Source: an archaeon | Lineage (GTDB): Archaea > Asgardarchaeota > Hermodarchaeia > Hermodarchaeales > Hermodarchaeaceae | DNA: 5,483 bases | Assembly (NCBI GenBank): GCA_016550415.1 | Contig: JABXGU010000084.1 | Coordinates: 1 to 5,483, forward strand | Direction: 5' to 3' | Part shown: positions 1 through 5,483 of the stretch, piece by piece | Numbering within the stretch: the first letter of the stretch is position 1 | How the letters are laid out: every line of letters begins with the position of its first letter | Made by a program: the position numbers and the translations under genes | The notes under the pieces: generated by a model | Database searches by the model: none | The model's input: the letters and a program-made list of their open reading frames with translations, nothing else | What the model was told of the DNA's origin: nothing

Positions 1-42
1 ATTTGCGAATACGTCTAACTTCAAATAACTATTGGTGAAAGG

Positions 43-891
43 TCAAAATCCCGTGATTTCATACCGGTCTCCAAGTCGTTCTGCTTTTGATTCCTCCTTA
101 CTACGCCAATCTTCGATGAATTGTTGGGTTTTGTGTTGAATAACCGAATTGGCGGATTGGGCAATCCAATCCATGGAGATATGCACATGATCTCCACGGA
201 GTACAACAGTTCTTGCCACCGCATCATAATACCCCCCTTGCCCCTTTTTCCCTAGGTAGGAGACAAAGGTCGTGAATAACTTTTGAGCCTTATTGTTATA
301 ACTTTGTAGCATGCTCTCAGGAACTGCGGTCATTTGTCTAATAATGCGCTTTCCAATAAGGTCATAGATGGCGGTTTCTGTTGTGGATTCATGTTTGACT
401 CCACTTTCTAACAGTGTGTAGAAGTCAATGGGTCCAGTGAAACAGCTCTTAAAGAAGTCATGGCTGGTTCGCTGAAAATCGAGCAACTCACCTGTTGCCT
501 TAATGTAGATAACCTCTTGCACACCATCAGAGCGCTCCACAACGAGGCTGATATGTTTCTTCCATTTACTGTAACTTTCTGGATTTTCCTGAAGTTCGGA
601 AAGAAACACCAGAGGTGCATTGAAGAAGACTTTGCTGTGTTTGAACGCTTTTTCTAATTCGCCCTTATATGCTTCAGTTGGTGGAAGACCTTGAACTTCT
701 GCAACGAATGCAGCTCGAAAGCTTGTCAGGATGAAATGACCATCCTGACCCTTCACCATCAAAGATTCTCTCCCTGCTCGAACGCCTTTGGCAATTTTAG
801 CTTTTGCAACGAGGAGTAACGTTTCATCAGCTTTGGGGAGAATGCTTTTTGCAATGGTCAGTTTTTCAGTTGGTTCCAGTTCCCAAGTCAA
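43..891 (-). CDS. Unknown-function protein with putative PH/GRAM/GLUE-like N-terminal domain
   Basis: Encodes 282 residues; no family is recognised with certainty. Residues ~20-150 read like a pleckstrin-homology-type fold: a strand around DETLLLVAKAKI (22-33), then the turn-strand GHFILTSFRAAFVAE (51-65), which resembles the 'G-x-L-x-LT-x-x-R-hydrophobic' signature of GRAM, bacterial PH and Vps36 GLUE domains. More strands follow (ISLVVERS 114-121, QEVIYIKA 125-132), then a closing helix (LLDFQRTSHDFFKSCF 136-151), as in PH folds. Residues ~170-282 are mixed helix and strand with a charged end and match nothing I know. There is no signal peptide or membrane segment, so it is presumably cytosolic or peripheral. 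The start is TTG at 891: a TAA stop lies three codons upstream in frame, no ATG occurs before residue 45, and GGAAGGT sits eight bases before the TTG. It lies 45 bases downstream of cdc48 on the same strand, suggesting co-transcription and a possible adaptor role. The reading frame is solid; the fold is tentative. Confidence 0.85.
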   Translation of the reverse strand: MTWELEPTEKLTIAKSILPKADETLLLVAKAKIAKGVRAGRESLMVKGQDGHFILTSFRAAFVAEVQGLPPTEAYKGELEKAFKHSKVFFNAPLVFLSELQENPESYSKWKKHISLVVERSDGVQEVIYIKATGELLDFQRTSHDFFKSCFTGPIDFYTLLESGVKHESTTETAIYDLIGKRIIRQMTAVPESMLQSYNNKAQKLFTTFVSYLGKKGQGGYYDAVARTVVLRGDHVHISMDWIAQSANSVIQHKTQQFIEDWRSKEESKAERLGDRYEITGF

Positions 892-899
892 TGAGATTT

Positions 900-906
900 A
901 CCTTCC
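900..906 (-). promoter_or_regulatory. Shine-Dalgarno site supporting a TTG start
   Basis: Read on the minus strand this is GGAAGGT, within the purine run GAAAGGAAGGT, eight bases before the TTG at 891. It decides the start of the 282-residue protein, because the only upstream in-frame codons before a stop are ATC and TCA, and the first internal ATG is at residue 45. An AT-rich stretch (AATTATACAATAAA, 911-924 minus) lies just upstream. A promoter there would place the transcript start near the start codon and exclude this site, so the site favours translation from a cdc48 read-through transcript. Confidence 0.6.
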
Positions 907-936
907 TTTCTTTATTGTATAATTCGAGTTATTTCA

Positions 937-3087
937 TTATTGTCCTAGAAAACGAGCCGCAAACTGAGTGAATTGATCCAATGTTTCCGGGGTTATACTT
1001 GGTCCTGTGGATTCAATAGCCTCATAGAAATGTGCCATATTGACTCGTGTCGCCTCTAAATTTGTTCGCAGCACGGCCAGAACGGCTTTGCGACAGATGT
1101 TTTGGATATCAGCCCCTGAGAAACCTTCTGTGGCTGAAGCGAGTTGTTCAGTTCTTACATCCTCAGCGAGAGGCATGTTTCGGGTGTGAACCTTAAAGAT
1201 AGCCTGGCGTGCTGCTTGGTTGGGGGGTGGTGTGAAAATGAAAATATCGAACCGCCCTGGACGTAAAAGTGCAGTATCAATCATATCAGGACGATTAGTA
1301 GCTGCAAGCACGACAACGCTTTCGAGTTGTTCCATTCCATCCATTTCTACAAGGAGCTGGTTGACAATACGTTCACTAACGCGACTATCGAATCCAGATC
1401 CACGACGTGGTGCTATGTTGTCTAGTTCATCAATGAAAAGAACCGAGGGAGCAGCCTGCCTGGCGCGTCGAAAGATTTCTGCAATGATTTTTTCCGATTC
1501 GCCAACCCATTTGCTCATTACTTCAGCGCCTCGAATGCTGATGAAATTCGCTTGACTTTCAGTAGCCACTGCTTTTGCAAGAAGCGTCTTACCAGTTCCT
1601 GGGGGGCCAAAGAGCAAGACACCTTTTGGAGGAGTAATATTGAATCGTTGAAAAATATCAGGGCGATTGATGGGTAATTCTACGACTTCTCGGAGAGCCT
1701 GTTTTGCAGATTCCATTCCACCTACATCCTCCCAGCGAACCATGGGAATCTCAATGGTAATTTCTCGAAGAGCTGAAGGTTCAACGAGTTGACGTGCATT
1801 TTTGAAATCTTCAGCATTAACTACAATTTGGTTAATCATATCTGGGGGGACTTGCATATGCGATTCTTCAATTTTGGGTAGCATACGGCGGAGAGCACTT
1901 AGAGCAGCTTCCTTCACCAGAAAGGCTAAATCGGAACCGACGAAGCCATGCGTTCCTTGGGCAATGCTGTGGAGATTAACGGAATCATCGAGAGGTACAC
2001 CCCTTGTGTGAACTTTAAGAATATCATAGCGACCGTGTTGATCAGGAACGGAAATATGAATTTCCCGGTCAAAGCGTCCTGGGCGGCGCAGTGCTGGATC
2101 AACTGCGTCTAATCGGTTGGTAGCTGCAAGGACGAAAACCTGATCCCTATCTTGAAGTCCATCCATGAGAGTAAGTAGTTGGGCTACAATCCGACTTTCC
2201 ATGCCTCCAGATTCCCGTCGAGAAGCAATGGCATCAATTTCATCAATGAAGATAATTGCAGGTTTATTTTTTTCAGCCTCTTGAAAGGCATCTCGAAGAA
2301 ATTTCTCGGATTCCCCATAATATTGACTCACTATTTCGGGACCATTGATAGCACGGAAGAATGCTTCGCTTTCAGTAGCCACCGTCTTAGCGAGAAGTGT
2401 TTTGCCACAACCCGGTGGTCCGTGGAGAAGTACCCCACGAGGAGCTTGGATTTTTAATCGAGCAAAGAGTTCGGGATGACGTATTGGGAGCTCGACAATT
2501 TCTCTAATACGAGAAATTGCTTCATCAAGACCCCCCACATCATCATAGGTAACGGTTGCAATAGGAGTAACCTCTTCAGGAGCTTCTTTGTGCAGTTGTA
2601 GATCTGTATTTGTACTAACGACTACATTTCCAGCAGGAACTGTTTTGGCAACATAGAACTTGGCTTCACCTAATGCGAACGCAGCTCGCCCTACGGCGAT
2701 GATTATATCTTTCTTAACTGGTTTATCAAGAAGGTTGGTTTTCAGTAGTGCTGTGGCTAGCTCTTGGCGGTAATTGATTTCTTCACCCTTAAGCGGGGTT
2801 AATATCACAGTGCGTGCAGGTTGAGCCTCAGTTTTTTGCACGGTTACGATATCTCCGATTCGAACGCCAGCATTCAGTCGAGTTAACCCGTCCATCTTTA
2901 TGACGTTCTGGTTCTGGAGGGTGGCATCGCGGATTGCTTTTGCGCACACACTTTTTTTCCCGACTATCTCGAGGAGAGACTCATCTGCGAGTTGGAGTTG
3001 GTCTAACACATTAGGATCTAATCGGACTGTGAATCGTCCCACATCAACAGCACTTGCTTCGGCAACTCGTACAGATGCTACACTCAT
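937..3087 (-). CDS. cdc48: Cdc48/p97/VAT-type double-ring AAA+ ATPase
   Basis: A hexameric ATP-driven unfoldase of the cytosol that extracts and unfolds client proteins, often ahead of proteasomal degradation. Numbered from the ATG at 3087 (716 residues; archaeal relatives are about 730-750). An N-terminal double-psi barrel and CDC48 domain 2 fill ~1-175 (VRVAEA at 6-11, ARLDP-like VRLDP at 21-25). D1 has Walker A GPPGCGKT (223-230), pore loop SQYYGE (254-259), Walker B IIFIDE (278-283), sensor-1 N324 and arginine fingers R335/R338. D2 has GPPGTGKT (494-501), pore loop SKWVGE (525-530), VLFIDE (549-554), sensor-1 N598 and fingers R609/R612. Both rings therefore look catalytically competent. 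The C-terminus ends FLGQ without the HbYX proteasome-docking motif. The frame stays open to a TTG at 3120, but family alignment starts at MSVASVRVAEA, so the ATG was chosen although no clear ribosome-binding site precedes it. It is divergent from the GIFT gene and upstream of the 282-residue gene. Confidence 0.97.
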   Translation of the reverse strand: MSVASVRVAEASAVDVGRFTVRLDPNVLDQLQLADESLLEIVGKKSVCAKAIRDATLQNQNVIKMDGLTRLNAGVRIGDIVTVQKTEAQPARTVILTPLKGEEINYRQELATALLKTNLLDKPVKKDIIIAVGRAAFALGEAKFYVAKTVPAGNVVVSTNTDLQLHKEAPEEVTPIATVTYDDVGGLDEAISRIREIVELPIRHPELFARLKIQAPRGVLLHGPPGCGKTLLAKTVATESEAFFRAINGPEIVSQYYGESEKFLRDAFQEAEKNKPAIIFIDEIDAIASRRESGGMESRIVAQLLTLMDGLQDRDQVFVLAATNRLDAVDPALRRPGRFDREIHISVPDQHGRYDILKVHTRGVPLDDSVNLHSIAQGTHGFVGSDLAFLVKEAALSALRRMLPKIEESHMQVPPDMINQIVVNAEDFKNARQLVEPSALREITIEIPMVRWEDVGGMESAKQALREVVELPINRPDIFQRFNITPPKGVLLFGPPGTGKTLLAKAVATESQANFISIRGAEVMSKWVGESEKIIAEIFRRARQAAPSVLFIDELDNIAPRRGSGFDSRVSERIVNQLLVEMDGMEQLESVVVLAATNRPDMIDTALLRPGRFDIFIFTPPPNQAARQAIFKVHTRNMPLAEDVRTEQLASATEGFSGADIQNICRKAVLAVLRTNLEATRVNMAHFYEAIESTGPSITPETLDQFTQFAARFLGQ

Positions 3088-3144
3088 TTTAGCCACACAC
3101 CAATGAGACCATAGCTTCAAGGTTTCTTGGTATTACCCACGCGA

Positions 3145-3160
3145 GTAGCATATTTAACTC
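3145..3160. promoter_or_regulatory. Putative bidirectional archaeal TATA box in the divergent promoter
   Basis: Bases 3150-3157 read ATATTTAA on the plus strand and TTAAATAT on the minus strand, an AT island in otherwise GC-rich sequence. Archaeal transcription starts about 25-27 bases from the TATA centre. On the plus strand that predicts a start at about 3180, exactly the ATG of the GIFT gene (leaderless mRNA). On the minus strand it predicts about 3127, giving a leader of about 40 bases to the cdc48 ATG at 3087. Flanking BRE elements are not clear on either side. Shared use by both genes is inferred from position only. Confidence 0.5.
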
Positions 3161-3179
3161 CGGCGCCTGATAGGGGAAT

Positions 3180-4070
3180 ATGGGTCGAAATACTATGTCT
3201 GCCACAAAACCGCCTGCAATCCTCTTTGATGTAGGTCATAATGAAGAATTGACCCTTGTGGAACCTGAATTAGCATTTTTAGCTCAGCTTTTGGAAGCGA
3301 ATGGATTTGCCCTTTCCACAGATACTACTTCTCTTTCAAGTGATGAGTTATCACAGTATCAGGTTGTTGTTGTGGGCAATCCGTTTAAATCCAAATTGAA
3401 CTCAGATGAAATCTCAGCCTTACGCTCCTATGTTGAAGTAGGTCGGGGCTTGCTTTTTGTAAGTGGCGCGACGATTTTTGGAAAAGGAGGCGATATAGCA
3501 CGAAGTACTAATCTCAATGATCTGGCAAGATTGTTTGGATTTGAATTTTCAAATAAATCTCTTGAGCCGCCACCTGAGGGCGAAGGGGATTTTTTTCATG
3601 CGGTTCCAGCAGGGAACCATCCCGTACTTGCAGGCGTTGGTTCTTTGATATTAAGTTCAGGGACCACTCTTGTTGCGGAGGACGCAGACACTCATCTCTT
3701 TCGAGTATCAAGCAGTCTAGGAGCTCCTGCCATTGCTATTGCGACAAGTTTCAAAAAAGGGCGGGTTGCTGCCTTTGGTGGAGGAACCTTCTTTTTCAAT
3801 GACTACATTGCAGCAGGGGATCACGAAAAATTTATCGTGCAGCTTTTTCGGTGGCTTGCTGGTGAGCCGATTGATTTACCAGTTCAAAAGGTTACCAAAG
3901 CATCAGCTATAATGGATGAAGTGACAGCGACTGAAGCAATCGAGGAATTACGAGAACAACTTGATAAAATCGAAGACGAGTTGTCTAGCTTGAAAGAGGT
4001 TATCCATTCGAGTATCAAAGAAATGGAAAGAATGGTCCGAGAATTACAAGATAAAGATAAGGAGACTTAA
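3180..4070 (+). CDS. GIFT-domain (GldG/IFT52-type) protein with C-terminal coiled coil
   Basis: Encodes 296 residues. It resembles the GIFT domain shared by the gliding protein GldG and the eukaryotic intraflagellar transport subunit IFT52, a sugar-binding-like Rossmannoid fold used as a protein scaffold. Landmarks: the first strand AILFDVGHNEELT (13-25); a helix; VVVVGNPFKSKLNSDEISAL (62-81), the family's 'h-G-P-x-x-x-h-x-x-x-E' region; GRGLLFVSG (88-96); TNLNDLARLFGFEFSN (110-125), matching the IFT52 'TNINFLLEEYG' segment; HPVLAGVGSLILSSGTTL (147-164); and GRVAAFGGGTFFFNDYI (194-210) followed by a helix ending in FRWLAG, like the end of the IFT52 domain. Residues ~245-293 form a charged coiled coil (EELREQLDKIEDELSSLKEV). 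No signal peptide or membrane helix is seen, unlike membrane-bound GldG. The first ATG (3180) suits a leaderless transcript from the TATA-like box; ATG 3195 (MSATKPP) is the alternative. Its exact role is unknown. Confidence 0.9.
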   Translation: MGRNTMSATKPPAILFDVGHNEELTLVEPELAFLAQLLEANGFALSTDTTSLSSDELSQYQVVVVGNPFKSKLNSDEISALRSYVEVGRGLLFVSGATIFGKGGDIARSTNLNDLARLFGFEFSNKSLEPPPEGEGDFFHAVPAGNHPVLAGVGSLILSSGTTLVAEDADTHLFRVSSSLGAPAIAIATSFKKGRVAAFGGGTFFFNDYIAAGDHEKFIVQLFRWLAGEPIDLPVQKVTKASAIMDEVTATEAIEELREQLDKIEDELSSLKEVIHSSIKEMERMVRELQDKDKET

Positions 4071-4726
4071 GTTGGTGCAACAAGCTGTTCAATTCTTATT
4101 CGCCGTTCTAGTTCCACGGCGCCATAGGTTTGAAGTCTGAAATAGTCAAGCACAACTTGGAACACAGGTTGATGTAATTTCTCTGCAAGGTCATTAATGG
4201 ACTTTTGGCCATCAATAGCTTCTAAGAGTGGATGATACTTCTCAGGCACTTGGGATTTGGGAACTGTGTGTACACGTACAGGAACATAACGGTCAGCTAT
4301 GGCAAATGGACGAAAGAGTAAATCTATCTGTGGTAGGATATGCCGAAAATGGCTTAAATCACCCAGCCAATTTTCTAAAAGCTTACCATGCTCTCGTTCC
4401 ATAATCGAAATGAGGGCACGCATGCGTTCACGAATTGCAGCTAGATCATGAGTGGAGAATACAGCGACATAGATGTTCTTTCCGTATTCTAAGAGGATTT
4501 TGACATCTTCACGGTCGATGATGCGGAGTCGTCCATTCTCGCGTTCTAGGGTTCGTAATTGTTGTCTATTCTCTGAGATACGGCCAACTAGGTCAGAAAG
4601 AAACATACTTACAGCTGAAAGGAATCCAGTGACAAGATCGGGTTCCATATTTTCGATTTGAAAATCTTTTTGGAGAAGGGTTCGACCATCACGATATACG
4701 ACATAGAGACTATAGAGCTGGGCCAT
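4067..4726 (-). CDS. Longin-like domain protein with C-terminal winged-helix-like segment
   Basis: Encodes 219 residues. The N-terminal ~135 residues fit a longin/SRX-type fold: a strand hairpin (LYSLYVVYRDGRTLLQKDF, 4-22), a long helix (PDLVTGFLSAVSMFLSDLV, 29-47), two further strands (LRTLERENGRLRIIDRED 57-74; VKILLEYGKNIYVAVFST 75-92) and two helices (ATP-independent, no nucleotide-binding motif seen). Longin domains are trafficking and GTPase-associated scaffolds in eukaryotes and are abundant in Asgard archaea, where their partners are largely unknown. A linker (~136-163) leads to LLEAIDGQKSINDLAEKLHQ (167-186) and a following helix plus strand pair (VVLDYFRLQTYGAVELERR), which looks like a small winged helix-turn-helix used in DNA or protein binding. 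The ATG at 4726 has only a weak AGGT ten bases upstream. It lies 62 bases downstream of the VWA gene on the same strand and shares its stop region with the convergent GIFT gene. Fold calls are by pattern, not search. Confidence 0.85.
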   Translation of the reverse strand: MAQLYSLYVVYRDGRTLLQKDFQIENMEPDLVTGFLSAVSMFLSDLVGRISENRQQLRTLERENGRLRIIDREDVKILLEYGKNIYVAVFSTHDLAAIRERMRALISIMEREHGKLLENWLGDLSHFRHILPQIDLLFRPFAIADRYVPVRVHTVPKSQVPEKYHPLLEAIDGQKSINDLAEKLHQPVFQVVLDYFRLQTYGAVELERRIRIEQLVAPT

Positions 4727-4788
4727 TCACATTCAACCTTTTGTGATAATTCTCTGATGGTTTGGGGGGAGAAAAGCTTTCCGAGACC
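4727..4788 (-). other. Short gap between the VWA and longin-like genes
   Basis: This 62-base gap, read on the minus strand, begins after the VWA stop, carries a C-run (TTTTCTCCCCCC) and then an AT-rich patch (GAATTATCA) 20-30 bases before the ATG at 4726. The patch is a weak TATA candidate. No hairpin or long T-tract is evident, so the two genes may be co-transcribed, have separate promoters, or both. Confidence 0.3.
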
Positions 4789-5483
4789 TTACTGAACTCG
4801 TTGAGCAATTCGATGGATTTCACTAATGATTTCAGTTGGGGAAGCGAATTCTGTTCCAAGATAGGTTCGGCCCCCTGTTATATAGGCCATGTAGAAGGCT
4901 AGGAAAGGGATGAGTTTATCATCTCGAATTCCGATTTCAATGTAATTTGAAACGCTTAATTCCTGAGCGCGTTTTCGAGCCCAGTCCATAAAAACGTCAT
5001 GATGTTTCTTCTGTTTCACAGGGAAAAATTCGTGATGTAAATTGATGGTAACCAAAGGAATTCGATCATTGCCCAGAAGATGGCATTGATGGAGAACATC
5101 TGCAATAGCTTCCGGTAGTCCGATATCTGGTGTATCAGAGTTTCTCAGTTGAATATTAGGTAGAAAATCACTGAATACGATGACGATGGGGAGTGTGCCA
5201 GGATTTCGACGCCGTTCTCGTTTGATGGTTTCATGGGCCCGTTTTAGCCCTGCGGCTAAAGGCGTATACCCAGATAGACGGAGTGTCATAAATTTCGCTA
5301 CAAGGCGTGTCCAGTTGGTTGTTGGTGCTTGGACTTCTGCTGCTCCCCAGTCCTTTAACGCAATGAGTCCTACTCGGTCGCGAGTGCCCTCCAAACAGGT
5401 CTTGAAGGCAATTAGGGAGAGTTGAAGCTTATCGATGCTTTTGAGCATTGAAATACTCAGATCAACGACAAAGATAATTGTCA
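4789..5483 (-). CDS. VWA-domain protein, Mg-chelatase D-like, N-terminus beyond the window
   Basis: The frame is open to the window edge, so the 230 visible residues are the C-terminal part of a longer protein. The ATG at 5448 is internal: the codons just before it read TIIFVVDLSIS, the first strand and MIDAS motif of a von Willebrand factor A domain. The metal site is complete: DxSxS (DLSIS, bases 5463-5449), the threonine of YTPLAAGL (codon 5265-5263) and the aspartate of VIVFSDF (codon 5169-5167). The 'TPLAAGLKRAHETIKRERRR' helix followed by a hydrophobic strand resembles the VWA of magnesium/cobalt chelatase subunit D and related MoxR-partner proteins. Such domains bind a divalent cation and a partner acidic residue, commonly next to an AAA+ module. 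After the VWA core, ~70 residues (YIEIGIRDDKLIPF onward) complete the fold and end in a helix. Whether an AAA+ or other module precedes it cannot be seen. Substrate is unknown; chelatase activity is not implied. Confidence 0.9.
   Translation of the reverse strand, partial: TIIFVVDLSISMLKSIDKLQLSLIAFKTCLEGTRDRVGLIALKDWGAAEVQAPTTNWTRLVAKFMTLRLSGYTPLAAGLKRAHETIKRERRRNPGTLPIVIVFSDFLPNIQLRNSDTPDIGLPEAIADVLHQCHLLGNDRIPLVTINLHHEFFPVKQKKHHDVFMDWARKRAQELSVSNYIEIGIRDDKLIPFLAFYMAYITGGRTYLGTEFASPTEIISEIHRIAQRVQ

Noticed and set aside
1..42. Terminator after the 282-residue gene
   Set aside because: The 42 bases beyond the stop show no T-tract or hairpin on the minus strand, and the window ends there.
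460..657. Plus-strand open frame opposite the 282-residue gene
   Set aside because: A short shadow frame with no family resemblance and no start context.
43..891. Calling this gene ESCRT-II Vps36
   Set aside because: Only a PH-like signature is seen. The winged-helix C-terminal domains of Vps36 are not recognisable and no other ESCRT gene is in the window.
1220..1555. Plus-strand open frame of 111 codons inside cdc48
   Set aside because: It is antisense to the D2 ATPase core and has low-complexity Ser/Arg-rich composition typical of a shadow frame.
2179..2457. Plus-strand open frame of 92 codons inside cdc48
   Set aside because: It lies antisense to the highly conserved D1 ATPase region, shows no recognisable protein feature, and has no promoter or ribosome-binding site.
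3088..3120. Eleven-codon upstream extension of cdc48 to a TTG start
   Set aside because: The added residues (KLWSHWCVAK) do not resemble the family N-terminus, whereas MSVASVRVAEA does. TTG is also a weaker start than the ATG at 3087.
5180..5425. Plus-strand open frame opposite the VWA domain
   Set aside because: The minus strand carries the conserved VWA motifs, and this frame is Arg/Ser-rich without any known feature.
5446..5448. ATG as the true start of the VWA gene
   Set aside because: The MIDAS motif DLSIS and the preceding hydrophobic strand lie upstream of it in the same open frame, so starting here would destroy the domain.

Overview
The window looks archaeal, and the best guess is an Asgard-type archaeon. 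It encodes a complete two-ring Cdc48/p97-type AAA+ ATPase with the archaeal form of its pore loops (SQYYGE in D1, SKWVGE in D2). It also has a shared TATA-like box and short intergenic gaps. Around the ATPase sit proteins with folds typical of eukaryote-like archaeal genomes: a GIFT-domain protein resembling IFT52, a longin-like protein fused to a helix-turn-helix-like tail, and a protein that seems to start with a PH/GRAM-like domain. GC content looks moderate (roughly mid-40s by eye). No ribosomal or tRNA gene is present to fix the taxon, so the Asgard assignment is inference.

Layout: (1) 43-891 minus, a 282-residue protein of unknown function with a putative PH/GRAM/GLUE-like N-terminal half, starting at TTG behind a good ribosome-binding site. 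(2) 937-3087 minus, cdc48, ending 45 bases before gene 1; the two probably form one transcription unit with cdc48 first. (3) 3088-3179, a divergent promoter region with one AT-rich box placed to serve both directions. (4) 3180-4070 plus, the GIFT/IFT52-like protein with a C-terminal coiled coil, probably leaderless. (5) 4067-4726 minus, the longin-like protein, converging on gene 4 so that a single palindromic TTAA holds both stop codons. (6) 4789 to beyond 5483 minus, a VWA-domain protein with a complete MIDAS metal site. Its start lies outside the window, and it lies 62 bases upstream of gene 5 in the same direction.

How they may work together: Cdc48 unfolds or extracts client proteins, and adaptors choose the clients. 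The PH-like protein directly downstream is a plausible membrane or ubiquitin-type adaptor. GIFT, longin and VWA domains are all protein-protein or trafficking-type modules. The neighbourhood could therefore be a protein-remodelling or membrane-associated module, but that rests on domain recognition by eye and on gene order. The ATPase and VWA identities are strong, the GIFT assignment is good, the longin fold is likely, and the PH-like fold is tentative. I see no mobile element, CRISPR array, RNA gene or long non-coding stretch; the largest gap between genes is about 90 bases.
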